Positions 9,666 to 18,156 of a stretch of 64,000 nucleotides of DNA are shown here, piece by piece. The DNA is from Calothrix sp. HK-06 (GTDB lineage Bacteria > Cyanobacteriota > Cyanobacteriia > Cyanobacteriales > Nostocaceae). Made by a program: the position numbers and the translations under genes. Below the pieces are notes generated by a model. It did not search any database and was not told the DNA's origin. It was given only the letters and a program-made list of their open reading frames with translations. Positions within the stretch are counted from its first letter, which is position 1; the number at the start of each line of letters is the position of its first letter. The stretch covers positions 1 through 64,000 of the forward strand of contig NZ_MRCD01000008.1 in NCBI RefSeq assembly GCF_001904745.1. The letters are read 5' to 3'.

Positions 9666-9836
9666 ATAAAAGTACCTGAATAATTAGTTTTAATTGCTTA
9701 TACTTTTATTGGTCTCTATCTAAGTGAATTTATGCAGGTTATATACATTGTTACAAAACTATATAACTTGCCTCTGGGAACTCTGTGTCTCTATGGTAAA
9801 TTGATACTAATAATATGATAAGAAAGGTTTATTTAG

Positions 9837-9992
9837 ATGAAATGGTGTGTAATTCTTGAGTAAGACCAAGAAACTGGTAACTGGACAATTTGGTGTTGGG
9901 AATTACCAGGTTATGTTTCAGCAGGTTAAACCGAACAAGAAGCGTTAGAAAATATCCGTGAAGCTATCCAGCTTTATTTAGAACCAATTTTA
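9837..9992 (+). pseudogene. HicB-like antitoxin remnant with two in-frame stops
   Basis: Reading from the ATG at 9837 gives MKWCVILE, stop, DQETGNWTIWCWELPGYVSAG, stop, TEQEALENIREAIQLYLEP. This is the HicB/UPF0150 pattern (the ILE strand, the ETGNW turn, ELPG, EALENIREAI helix). Both stops replace codons where the family has E/K and D. Homology fades after LEP, where the deacetylase gene begins on the other strand. No HicA toxin is visible beside it, so this is an orphan relic. It is too degraded to be expressed. Confidence 0.8.
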
Positions 9993-9997
9993 TTAAA

Positions 9998-10900
9998 TTA
10001 TTTTATTGCTGTTGTAGGTGTTTGTTCTTTGTTTTGCAATTCTAAAAGTTCTGGAACTGTCACGAATTTATAGCCTTGTTTTCTAAGTTTACTTATAATT
10101 TGTGGTAAGGCTGCTACTGTATGACTACGATTTCCTCCTCCATCGTGCATTAGTACTATACCACCCGGCACCACTTTCATGACTCGTTGAATTAATGTAG
10201 ATACAGAGGGTATACGATAGTCTTCGGAGTCAGCTGACCAGAGAATGATTGAGTGGTTTTGATTTTTCGCGTAGTCTACTAAACCATTGTTTAAAATTCC
10301 TCCGGGTGGACGAAATAGAGTTGTTTTGGCGCCTGTAGTTTTGTATATTATATCTGCTGTACTTTCGATTTCAGATGCTGCTAACTGCGGATTCATATGC
10401 ATGTACCAGTGATGCCATGTATGGTTGCCAATAACGTGACCGTCTGCGAGTACATTTGTTGCTTGAACAGGATAGGCTTTGACATTTTGTCCTATCATGA
10501 AGAAGGTGGCTTTGATATGGCTTTGACGCAGTATTTTTAATATTTGGTCTGTGGTATTGGGCCAAGGACCGTCATCAAACGTCAAAGCTACATATTTCTC
10601 TGTCTTGGGAAGTTTGGTGTCATGTACTACTGTTCCAGCAAAATTTGATGGTGCATTAAAAGATATACTATTTACAGGCATCTCTGTTTGAGAGTGCGAT
10701 GTTTTATTTAATACTTCGGATGATAAAGTGTCTGGTGGCATTTGAATAGGATATTGCGCTTGTCCAAATACTTCTTCTTGATTTCGTTTACTTAATAGTG
10801 TGTAAGTTAATATACTGCTAGCGATGATAAGCAATATTAGTATTAATCGGCGCCAAAAAAACTTTCTTTTAACTCTAATCTTTTTTATTCGAGTTTTCAT
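9998..10900 (-). CDS. Polysaccharide deacetylase (NodB homology domain), membrane-anchored
   Basis: A 300-residue protein with a basic N-terminus and one membrane segment (about residues 18-36), then a linker and a NodB domain from residue 103. The metal and catalytic residues are present: TFDDGP with D109 and D110, the HTWHH motif with H160 and H164, and RPPGG. A later strand carries LMHDGGG. The family removes N-acetyl groups from peptidoglycan or chitin-like polymers, and the anchor places the active site outside the cytoplasmic membrane. It stands alone, separated from the downstream cbiO by 64 bases on the same strand. Confidence 0.88.
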   Translation of the reverse strand: MKTRIKKIRVKRKFFWRRLILILLIIASSILTYTLLSKRNQEEVFGQAQYPIQMPPDTLSSEVLNKTSHSQTEMPVNSISFNAPSNFAGTVVHDTKLPKTEKYVALTFDDGPWPNTTDQILKILRQSHIKATFFMIGQNVKAYPVQATNVLADGHVIGNHTWHHWYMHMNPQLAASEIESTADIIYKTTGAKTTLFRPPGGILNNGLVDYAKNQNHSIILWSADSEDYRIPSVSTLIQRVMKVVPGGIVLMHDGGGNRSHTVAALPQIISKLRKQGYKFVTVPELLELQNKEQTPTTAIK

Positions 10901-10964
10901 ACATTTGTACCCAAAAAACTTCGCTCAATAGTATCACATTTAAGGTAATTTTTCTGTTGGCACC

Positions 10965-11786
10965 TTAAAGGGTATATTTGGATATTTGATATTTTAATTT
11001 TTCTAAGGTTTCTTCGTCGTTGATTTCGAGAGTGGATAATATATCATGGATGAGCGGCACTTCTAAATCTAAGCTTTCGATAATTTCACGCTGGTTGAAT
11101 ACTTTTTTTGGTTCTCCTTCTAATATTAATACTCCAGAATCCATGACAAATACCCAGTCTGCCCAACGATATATTAAGTCGAGGTCATGCGATGCCATCA
11201 GTATTGTTGTACCATTTTGATGAATGTTTTTTAGAGTTCTTATAAGTTTACGGGAATGTAATTTGTCTAGGTATGCGGTTGGTTCGTCGAGAAGAAGTAG
11301 TTGAGGTTGTAATACCATTACATCTGCTATAGAAACTCGTTTTTTTTGACCTAAGCTCATATGATGAACTGGTGTTTGTGCGAGTTCTATGAGGTCAAAC
11401 TCTTCTAATGCTTGTTCGACTCGTGTTTTAATTTCTAATTCTGGTAAATTTAAATTACACAAACCATAAGAAATATCTTCTTCGACGGTTGAGGCAACTA
11501 GCTGTTGTTCGGGGTCTTGAAAGATTAAGCCAACTTGTTGACGCAGTTGCATTAAGGATTTACGATTGTACTCTATTGGTTTACCTTGCCAAATTACAGA
11601 ACCTTTATTAGGTTTATATAATCCGTTTGCCAGTAAAAATAAAGTCGTCTTGCCACAACCGTTTTGTCCAATTAACGCGCACTTCTTACCTGTGGGTATT
11701 TTTAATGTTAATCCGTTTAAGGCGTTTTTCTTGGCGCCTATATATGTATAATATACCTGTTCAAGTTCAAGTAAATATTCATGCAT
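10965..11786 (-). CDS. cbiO: Cobalt ECF transporter ATP-binding protein CbiO
   Basis: A 273-residue ABC ATPase. Walker A is GQNGCGKT (40-47), the Q-loop lies in IFQDPEQQ, the signature is MSLGQKKRV, and Walker B is LLLLDEPTAYLD, followed by the switch histidine in MASHD. The FQDPEQQ and DEPTAYLD variants are usual for energy-coupling-factor cobalt and nickel importers. It is the last gene of the riboswitch-controlled cbiMNQO operon, two bases after cbiQ, so translational coupling is likely. It powers cobalt uptake for cobalamin synthesis. Confidence 0.92.
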   Translation of the reverse strand: MHEYLLELEQVYYTYIGAKKNALNGLTLKIPTGKKCALIGQNGCGKTTLFLLANGLYKPNKGSVIWQGKPIEYNRKSLMQLRQQVGLIFQDPEQQLVASTVEEDISYGLCNLNLPELEIKTRVEQALEEFDLIELAQTPVHHMSLGQKKRVSIADVMVLQPQLLLLDEPTAYLDKLHSRKLIRTLKNIHQNGTTILMASHDLDLIYRWADWVFVMDSGVLILEGEPKKVFNQREIIESLDLEVPLIHDILSTLEINDEETLEKLKYQISKYTL

Positions 11787-11788
11787 TG

Positions 11789-12592
11789 TTAAATATCTCT
11801 AAGAAAAATTTCCAATAGAATTAATAATGTACAGCCAAAAATAGATTCTATTAAATAACGCTTGGATGATTTATAGCGTTCTGGATACCAAACACGAAAA
11901 TCTCCATTAAAACCACGCGATTCTACACTTAATGACATTTGACGATAATTCTCAATAGTGCGTTGGAATAATTGCCCAATTAATAGTGCTAAACTTTTCA
12001 TGCCAGAATTAAAAGTGCGGTATCCAAACCTTGCTTGTTGTGCTGTCCATAATTCGCTTGCAGTGTTTAGTAAAACAAAAATAAAACGATACATTAGTAA
12101 TAATAGTTCTGCTAAAAGCTGGGGAAAGCCAAATTTACGTAAAGCTTGTAGCAATTCAACAAAAGGAACCGTTAACATGATAAAGTATAAACATGAAAGT
12201 GCAGCTAATGCCCGCGTTAATATTGTTAGTACTTGAATTATTCCGTGAAAACTTATATATATATAGTATGAGCCGATTGTGAAACCTGCTAATGAATCAA
12301 GTTGTATGCTAGTTAAATGAGTAATATGAACCGCGTTGACAGATAAAGCAGGTACACTCGTTAACCAGAATAATAAAGCAACGTAAATTAAATTAAAATA
12401 AGTGTTGATTGGAATACGTGCGTATCCAACTATCCAAATACTCATCCAGATAAAAATTAAGATTTGTACAGGGGGATGAGAAACATAAGTAATCACAAAA
12501 AGGGTAGTTGCCAATATTAATTTATGCTTAACTGGCAACCACCGCAAGTTATTAGTGTATGCCAGTGTGTCTATCTGTATTTTCATTTTCAT
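11789..12592 (-). CDS. cbiQ: Cobalt ECF transporter transmembrane protein CbiQ
   Basis: 267 residues with several membrane helices and the cytoplasmic coupling region of CbiQ: ALRKFGFPQLLAELL and a later arginine-containing stretch (SVESRGFNGDFR) that contacts the ATPase. The start overlaps the cbiN 3' end by 41 bases. cbiO follows two bases after its stop. It is the T-component that links the CbiMN substrate unit to ATP hydrolysis. Confidence 0.9.
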   Translation of the reverse strand: MKMKIQIDTLAYTNNLRWLPVKHKLILATTLFVITYVSHPPVQILIFIWMSIWIVGYARIPINTYFNLIYVALLFWLTSVPALSVNAVHITHLTSIQLDSLAGFTIGSYYIYISFHGIIQVLTILTRALAALSCLYFIMLTVPFVELLQALRKFGFPQLLAELLLLMYRFIFVLLNTASELWTAQQARFGYRTFNSGMKSLALLIGQLFQRTIENYRQMSLSVESRGFNGDFRVWYPERYKSSKRYLIESIFGCTLLILLEIFLRDI

Positions 12593-12875
12593 TACGCTGT
12601 TTGCTTTCAGTCCGTCCTTTATATAAACCTATTACGTAACCTATTACACCTGCACCACCTGCTGCTTGTACTGAAAATAACAAACTGGCAACTTCTGAGC
12701 TAGGTAACTCGAATACAGGTTGAAACCAAGGTTTGTATTGTGGGTGTAATTCGGTTATCGCTTTTTTAGCTTTGTCGTCTGAACCTCCATATTCTCCTTT
12801 TACGAATAGTAATGGCGCCACTGCTAGTGCTATTACTCCAAGGAATAGTAACCAGTTGTTGGTTTTGTTTGACAT
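12552..12875 (-). CDS. cbiN: Cobalt transport protein CbiN
   Basis: 107 residues with two membrane segments (about 8-25 and 63-83) around a periplasmic loop that includes FVKGEYGGSDDKA and the ELPSSEVASLLFS motif typical of CbiN. The C-terminus is charged (about 24 residues) and encoded in the overlap with cbiQ. CbiN is the small accessory subunit that works with CbiM in cobalt-specific ECF importers. Its presence, instead of NikL or NikN, supports cobalt over nickel as the substrate. Confidence 0.9.
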   Translation of the reverse strand: MSNKTNNWLLFLGVIALAVAPLLFVKGEYGGSDDKAKKAITELHPQYKPWFQPVFELPSSEVASLLFSVQAAGGAGVIGYVIGLYKGRTESKQRNENENTDRHTGIH

Positions 12876-12904
12876 AATAAATCCTTTTATATTGTAATGA
12901 ACCA

Positions 12905-12935
12905 GAGAAACCCGGTTTCTAGAAACCAGGTTTCT
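12905..12935. repeat. GAAACCCGGTTTC palindromic repeat between cbiM and cbiN
   Basis: GAAACCCGGTTTCTAGAAACC continues into a third copy AGGTTTCTTT. Related copies occur near 23150-23210, 34730-34850 and 14855-14931. It is a dispersed palindrome family, here inside an operon where it could form an mRNA hairpin. Confidence 0.6.
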
Positions 12936-13698
12936 TTATTAAATTCAGCATTTCTAATTCTTGGCGCCCATAATTAGTCAACCAGTTCCAGACTAAGACG
13001 GTTAGTAGTCCTTCGCTAATGGCTAGGGGTATTTGTGTAATTGCGAAAATACCTGCGAATTTTAGGAATGAAGCCATAAAACCACCTGTTGCGGCAGGGA
13101 ACGCTAAGGCTAATTGTATAGATGTGACTATATATGTAACTAAATCAGCTACAGCAGATGCTAAGAATATTGCTAACCTTTGTTTACCAGTTGACATTAT
13201 TAAACGATATATCCAAAAGGCTACGATTGGCCCAACTATTGCCATTGAAAATGCATTTGCCCCTAATGTCGTTAAACCACCGTGTGCTAATAATAATGCT
13301 TGGAATATTAATACTAGGGTTCCGAGTACTGACATTGTTAATGGACCGAATAATATGGCGCCTAGTCCTGTACCTGTTGGGTGCGAACAACTACCCGTAA
13401 CTGATGGTATTTTTAATGCTGACAGTACAAAAGTAAAGGCGCCTGATAATGCTAAGAGTAACTTTAACTCTGGTTTCTCGTTGGTGATGCGTGTGATGCT
13501 GCGTAAACCTAATACAAAAAACGGCAAGGCAACTACAAACCAGAATATTGCCCACTCTGGAGGTAAAAACCCTTCCATAATGTGCATTGCATGTGCTTTT
13601 GCTTCTGAACCGACAACTAAGTAAAAGCTTAAAAACGTCATTAAACTTAAATTGATTAGGCGCCACTTTCGTGGTGGTATGGAAATATTACTTAACAT
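12919..13698 (-). CDS. cbiM: Cobalt ECF transporter substrate-binding subunit CbiM
   Basis: 259 residues. A cleavable leader ends at KAHA, exposing MHIMEGFLP, the metal-binding N-terminus typical of CbiM. Further signatures are [20 protein letters not shown] and [16 protein letters not shown], both with conserved histidines, and about seven membrane helices. It is the first gene of cbiMNQO and lies 310 bases downstream of a cobalamin riboswitch on the same strand. Expression should therefore fall when cobalamin is plentiful. The leader-bearing form is common in cyanobacteria. Confidence 0.93.
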   Translation of the reverse strand: MLSNISIPPRKWRLINLSLMTFLSFYLVVGSEAKAHAMHIMEGFLPPEWAIFWFVVALPFFVLGLRSITRITNEKPELKLLLALSGAFTFVLSALKIPSVTGSCSHPTGTGLGAILFGPLTMSVLGTLVLIFQALLLAHGGLTTLGANAFSMAIVGPIVAFWIYRLIMSTGKQRLAIFLASAVADLVTYIVTSIQLALAFPAATGGFMASFLKFAGIFAITQIPLAISEGLLTVLVWNWLTNYGRQELEMLNLIKKPGF

Positions 13699-13791
13699 TC
13701 TTTACACCTTTGCTAAATAAAGGAAATTATTTTTTGGTAATAATCCGCAAAAAGTATACTCAAAGAGTATATGATATACCCCCGTTTCAAA

Positions 13792-13833
13792 ATATGCCAC
13801 TGAAATAAATTATCATTACCAATTTTGGCATAT
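13792..13833 (-). terminator. Candidate expression-platform hairpin of the cobalamin riboswitch
   Basis: On the minus strand the arms ATATGCCA and TGGCATAT flank a 26-base loop and are followed by TATTTTG. It lies between the aptamer and cbiM, so it could be an intrinsic terminator. The loop is long and the T-run short, so this is tentative. Confidence 0.3.
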
Positions 13834-14009
13834 GAAAAAGCAAATAGTAGTTTTACCAAATAAGTAACTATAACGATTTAAACAATTTGCTCAAAACTGC
13901 CAAATAAACTTGCTTTCTACTACCAACGCAAGAGCTACTCAAAAATATAAAATACTGCATTTTCACCTATACCTCGTAGATGAGCATTGTAAATATTTAT
14001 TACAAACAC

Positions 14010-14232
14010 AAATCGGCGGGCATTCTGACTTTCAAGGTTAAAAAGTAAATTTTACTTGATTACAGCTGCGGGACAGTGCCGGATTTTCACCAAACTTTCC
14101 CCGTTTCCTCTAATGGCTGACCCCACTAGAACCGATTTAATCACAATAACATGCATGGTTAGATGTGACCATATAAATTATTCACGCTTAAAAACTTTAG
14201 GAAGCGAGAAACTTTTAGGCACCTATTTTAGT
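14010..14232 (-). promoter_or_regulatory. Cobalamin (AdoCbl) riboswitch upstream of cbiMNQO
   Basis: Read on the minus strand, the conserved core GGTGAAAATCCGGCACTG is followed by CCCGCAGCTGTAA, the B12-box of cobalamin riboswitches. Upstream is the 5' element TAGGTGCCTAAAAG, and downstream the closing element AAGTCAGAATGCCCGCC. All three elements are in the expected order across about 220 bases. Its gene is cbiM, 310 bases downstream. Binding of the coenzyme should reduce cobalt transporter expression. Confidence 0.93.
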
Positions 14233-14323
14233 CAAGGACAGGTATTCTGTTAACTAATAGCTTGACCATGACATAAGTTATCGAATAACCTAGGCGGTCA
14301 TGCTTGTTTTTTTAAGGAAGGCT

Positions 14324-14707
14324 ATGAACAAGAAATTCATTCTCATTTTGCTTTCAACTTCTACAGTGTTTACCTCATTAATGTCAACACTTTCGTTAAT
14401 TAATCCTGCACACGCGGTAGAAAAGCGTCTAGAGCAGAAATTAATTCATACACGCGACAATAAAACATGTATCACGAATCCTCACGGACATCATAATTTT
14501 ATTTGTATTCGTGATTCTGAGAGAAGCCCAGGCGCCAAACCTGTAGTATCGCAGACTGTTGTTAATGGGGCAACAAATACAAATGTCGCAATGTTAGATT
14601 TTACAGAAGAAGAGAGCGATGCTGCAATTAAGCTATTTGGCTGTGACTGCCCGTATTGCGTTAATTCTTTACGTCAGTTAACAGGTACAGGTAACTTGGT
14701 ATATTAA
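14324..14707 (+). CDS. Small secreted protein with a cysteine cluster (CDCPYC)
   Basis: 127 residues when started at the ATG at 14324, which has AAGGAAGG directly upstream; the ATG 24 bases earlier has none. A signal peptide runs to NPAHA (about residue 31). The mature part is histidine-bearing (NPHGHHNFIC) and ends with FGCDCPYCVNSLRQL, a tight CxCxxC cluster that could bind metal or an iron-sulphur centre. I recognise no named family. It diverges from the cobalamin riboswitch operon with about 90 bases between aptamer and start. A metal-related role is possible but unproven. Confidence 0.75.
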   Translation: MNKKFILILLSTSTVFTSLMSTLSLINPAHAVEKRLEQKLIHTRDNKTCITNPHGHHNFICIRDSERSPGAKPVVSQTVVNGATNTNVAMLDFTEEESDAAIKLFGCDCPYCVNSLRQLTGTGNLVY

Positions 14708-14724
14708 AACGCATATCGTCAATT

Positions 14725-14749
14725 GGGTGCGTCACAGACACACCCTTTC
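14725..14749 (+). terminator. Hairpin terminator after the small secreted protein
   Basis: GGGTGCGT and ACACACCC form a stem with one mismatch and a 5-base loop, followed by TTTCT, 18 bases after the stop codon. Confidence 0.55.
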
Positions 14750-14854
14750 TAAAATTGGTGCCAGTAATTCTAGTTGTTTATTCTTCTTTTCTCAAAAATA
14801 TGTGCTAAATATTACAATTTTAGATTTAACAGGACTTACGCATGAAAACCTAAA

Positions 14855-14931
14855 AACCTGGAATATACGTTGATAGCATATAATAAAAATGACGATTTGT
14901 CTGCGACAATGAATGCGCTCGATTCCAGGTT
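14855..14931. repeat. Long inverted repeat (AACCTGGAAT / ATTCCAGGTT)
   Basis: Ten-base arms enclose 57 bases, in the gene-free stretch between 14708 and 15017. The right arm runs into TTTCTTATTATC, resembling the GAAACCTGG repeat family. Apart from this and the hairpin at 14725 I see nothing else in the stretch. Confidence 0.45.
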
Positions 14932-15017
14932 TCTTATTATCTTGGGGGGATGCACGCAACCGCAAATAAGATTTAGTTTAATTTCTTAGGAGATTTTGGT
15001 CTTACGTTTTAGCTTCT

Positions 15018-15767
15018 ATGACTTGCCCGATGCTTACACTACTGGTTGTCGAAAACTCTTTAGCGAACCGAGAGCTATATCGTCACTGTTTGCAAGAGAA
15101 TTCAAGTTGTGTCTATTGCTTTTTGGAAGTTAATAGTGTAATTGCTGGGTTAGAATTGTGCCGGAAGCAAGAAATAGACGCGATTATAGTCAATGATGCC
15201 CTACCGGATGCTGTGGGGTTTGAGTTTATAGAGGCGTTGCAGGGCCCAAGTAATGGCAATTGTCCCCCGGTAATTATTGTAAGTGATGAAGGCGCCAAGA
15301 CTACTTTGCAAAATGCCGTTCGAGCTATTAAGTTAGGGGCTTCTGATTACCTACTAAAGCATAATCTTACGTCCCAAGTGTTGCACTCAACAATACAAAG
15401 TGCTATTAAGGACGTGCGCGAAAAGTTTCAAATGCGGCAAAGTGACGAGCGTTTTCGGGTGTCGGTTGAAAATATGCTCGACTGCTTTGGTATTTACTCA
15501 GCAATTCGAGATAAATTTGGGCAAATTATCGATTTTCGCTTTGATTATTTGAATGCAGCAGCTTTGGAAAGCAACCAAATGGCGCCTGCTGACATTGGTA
15601 AAAGCTTGTGTGAGGTGTTTCCTGCTCATTATGAAACGGGTTTGTTTGCAGAATATTGCCGAGTTGTGGAGACGGGAGAACGTTTAATTAAAGAAGACAT
15701 GACGTATTCTGATGTCTTTGGTGGCAATCAACGACTGACTCGAGCCTACGATCTTCGCATCAGGTGA
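15018..15767 (+). pseudogene. Receiver-PAS fragment of a broken hybrid sensor kinase
   Basis: 249 residues. An N-terminal receiver-like domain (about 5-125) has LLVVENS in place of the usual acidic pair, NDALP near residue 59 with a candidate phospho-acceptor Asp, and KLGASDYLLK with the conserved Lys. A PAS region starts near 143 (SVENMLDCFGIYSAI) and runs to LTRAYDLRIR, where TGA interrupts it. The next frame continues with the C-terminal half of a different PAS domain. Without a kinase domain the product could only be a signalling adaptor. The abrupt end inside PAS argues for decay. Confidence 0.65.
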
Positions 15768-16074
15768 ACCAATATTGAACTTAGAAGTGAAGGGAACCAA
15801 CGGCGGCCAGCCAGGAGTCGAGCGTCACTGGCTAGTATCTTACTACCCGCAAAAGGATGGTTTAGACTGCGTGTTGGGGGTAAATGCGATGGTGCAGGAA
15901 ATTACCGAGCGTAAACAAGCAGAAAAAAAACTCCAAGAAAGCGAAGAGCGGTTCCAGCAACTAGTGCGTTATGTACCACATTTACTTTGGATTTCCGAAC
16001 CGATACAGCAGCGTTTACTTTATGCAAGTCCAGCTTACGAGCAAATTTGGGGTCGTCCTTTAGTAGAATGCTAA
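15739..16074 (+). pseudogene. PAS-PAS fragment of a broken sensor kinase
   Basis: This frame is open from about 15739, before the TTG at 15775, and reads IFASGEPILNLEVKGTN, then PGVERHWLVSYYPQKDG and VLGVNAMVQEITERKQAE. That is the C-terminal half of a PAS domain plus its PAC helix. The next PAS domain begins with ERFQQLVRYVPHLLWIS and is cut after YEQIWGRPLVEC by a TAA at 16072. The missing N-terminal half of the first PAS and the missing rest of the second show deletions on both sides. It is not expected to be functional. Confidence 0.65.
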
Positions 16075-16505
16075 AAGATTCTGTAAAAGAGTCTCCACAC
16101 AATGTAGTTGTTTCAGAAGAGGCTTGTTTGGCTGGAATTCGTGTTCTCGTGGTCGATGATGAAGTGGATATGCTTAACTTAATTACCTTTATTTTAAACG
16201 AAACTGGTGCCGAAGTACAATCAGCAACATCAGGTTTAGAGGCACTCCAACGCTTACCCCAGTTCAAACCTGATATTGTGGTAAGTGATATTGCGATGCC
16301 ACAAGGTGATGGGTATGAATTGGTACAAAAAATGAAGTCGCATCCAGAAGGGCAAATCCCGGCTATTGCACTGACTGCTTATGCTAGTACTACCCATCAA
16401 GAACGGTCGTTGCAGGCTGGGTTTGCACGACACCTGACTAAACCCGTAGAACCTGTTGACTTAGTTGCAGCAATTATTAATCTGGTACAAGGAAAAATAA
16501 AGTAA
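16068..16505 (+). CDS. Receiver domain, possibly a stand-alone remnant
   Basis: 146 residues from ATG 16068. This is a complete receiver domain: VLVVDDE with the acidic pair, VVSDIAMPQGDGYEL with the phospho-acceptor Asp, IALTAYAS, and HLTKPVEP with the conserved Lys. The first 20 or so residues resemble the linker before the receiver of a hybrid kinase, so this is probably the 3' end of a longer gene whose kinase part was deleted. The stop codon overlaps the ATG of the next kinase gene (TAATG), so the two may be translated together. A phosphorylatable single-domain regulator is possible. Confidence 0.6.
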   Translation: MLKDSVKESPHNVVVSEEACLAGIRVLVVDDEVDMLNLITFILNETGAEVQSATSGLEALQRLPQFKPDIVVSDIAMPQGDGYELVQKMKSHPEGQIPAIALTAYASTTHQERSLQAGFARHLTKPVEPVDLVAAIINLVQGKIK

Positions 16506-18154
16506 TGCCTGGGTTGTTGTTAATGTCAGTATTGCTCTTTCTAATTTCGCTTTTCCTAATTGGGCAAAGTATTATCATTCTCAATCTTGTGCAAAATGAT
16601 GTTCCTAGTGTTATCGGGGCTTATAAATTGTCAGACTTTGCTCTACCTAACCTAATCAAGCTGTACCACGCAGGTCAACCTGTTGTGGTAGCAGATGTTA
16701 CTACCCATCCGGATACGGCACCCTTCGCTGATAACTATATTCCCTATGGCATGAGCGCTTATGTCGCAGTTCCTTGTGTTGTCCAGGGAACTTGGGTGGC
16801 GATGCTGGTGGTTAATGCCAAAACAGCGCGGAATTGGCGCCAAGATGAAATTACCCTGCTTAAAGAAACCGTAGCTCGTCTTTGGACGCTAATGGAACAT
16901 ACACGAGTCGTAGAAGCACTGCGCGCGCAAACCGAAGAACTGAGCCACACAAACCGTCTCAAAGATGAATTTTTAGCAGCGCTTTCCCACGAACTGCGAA
17001 CACCGCTTAATCCCATCCTTGGCTGGACTCAATTAATGAAAGCGCAGAAACTAACACCAGCTAAAACTGCCCAAGTGTTAGAAACGATTGAGCGAAATGT
17101 ACAGCAGCAAATCAAGCTCGTAGATGATTTGTTAGATGTTTCGAGTGTAATTAAAGGCAAAGTAAAGTTAGAATTTGATAAAGTTGATATAGCCAACACA
17201 ATTAAATGTGCAATTGAAACACTGCATTTTGCTGCCCAAGCAAAAGATATCACAATTAAGTTTCACGGTTTACCTTCATTAACTACAATTGCAGATAGTA
17301 GTCGCTTAGAACAAATATTTTGGAATTTATTATCAAATGCAATCAAATTTACATTTTCAGGTGGGCGTGTTGATGTAGATTTATCGATTGTCAGTAATAG
17401 TAACACCACCCCAATAGCTCAAATTCGCGTTACAGACACTGGAATTGGGATGGCGCCTGAATTTCTCCCCCATGCCTTTGAACGTTTCCGACAAGCCGAC
17501 GGCAGTACAACACGCCAATATGGCGGCTTAGGATTAGGGCTTGCAATAGTAAATCATTTAGTCGAGTTGCATGGGGGCAAAGTTGAAGTAAAAAGTCCCG
17601 GTGTGGGGCAAGGGTCAACATTTACCGTTAAGTTGCCTTTGCTCGAAAACTTTGAAATATTGGGCGCCGATGCTTCGCAGCTTTCCTTATTGAGTAATAA
17701 TGCAACAACCTTAATTGGCTCAAAGTATCAAAACGCACTTTCGCTATTAGAACAACCTCTTACTGCTTGCTCTAATAAAGGGCTAATGGGAATTCATATT
17801 ATCTTAGTAGATGATGACCCAGATAATTTAGACTTGTTGCGCTTTTTACTTCAAGAAGATGGCGCCATCGTAACGGCTGTACCCTCACCGCTACAAGCGC
17901 TCGAACTCTTTAGCGCAAATCCTCCAAATGTAATTATTAGCGATATAGGAATGCCAGAAATCAGTGGTTACGAATTAATACGTCGAGTTAGAGCATTGCC
18001 ACAAGGTCAAAAAATTCCTGCCCTTGCTCTCACAGCTTTTGCTCAGAAAGAAGACCAAGAGGAAGCACTAAAAGCTGGCTTTTGGGCATACATTTCTAAA
18101 CCTGTTGACCCGCTCCAATTGTTGGCAACCCTCACGCAACTTATACAAACGTGA
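16505..18154 (+). CDS. Hybrid histidine kinase: partial GAF, HisKA, HATPase, receiver
   Basis: 549 residues. A truncated GAF domain (about 27-140: VVVADVTTHPDTAPFADNYI, then VAMLVVNAKTARNW) follows a hydrophobic N-terminus (LLLMSVLLFLISLFLIGQS) that does not look like GAF. HisKA has LSHELRTPLNPILGW with the phospho-acceptor His. HATPase shows the N-box NLLSNAIKFT, DTGIGM and GGLGLGLAIV. The C-terminal receiver has VDDDPDN, ISDIGMPEISGY and SKPVDP. The catalytic and phospho-relay residues are intact. The GAF beginning looks deleted and replaced, possibly by a spurious membrane segment. It starts by overlapping the upstream receiver gene. Confidence 0.85.
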   Translation: MPGLLLMSVLLFLISLFLIGQSIIILNLVQNDVPSVIGAYKLSDFALPNLIKLYHAGQPVVVADVTTHPDTAPFADNYIPYGMSAYVAVPCVVQGTWVAMLVVNAKTARNWRQDEITLLKETVARLWTLMEHTRVVEALRAQTEELSHTNRLKDEFLAALSHELRTPLNPILGWTQLMKAQKLTPAKTAQVLETIERNVQQQIKLVDDLLDVSSVIKGKVKLEFDKVDIANTIKCAIETLHFAAQAKDITIKFHGLPSLTTIADSSRLEQIFWNLLSNAIKFTFSGGRVDVDLSIVSNSNTTPIAQIRVTDTGIGMAPEFLPHAFERFRQADGSTTRQYGGLGLGLAIVNHLVELHGGKVEVKSPGVGQGSTFTVKLPLLENFEILGADASQLSLLSNNATTLIGSKYQNALSLLEQPLTACSNKGLMGIHIILVDDDPDNLDLLRFLLQEDGAIVTAVPSPLQALELFSANPPNVIISDIGMPEISGYELIRRVRALPQGQKIPALALTAFAQKEDQEEALKAGFWAYISKPVDPLQLLATLTQLIQT

Positions 18155-18156
18155 TA

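Noticed and set aside
14056-14253. 65-codon frame on the plus strand
   Set aside because: It lies across the cobalamin riboswitch core on the other strand, has no ribosome site and no homology.
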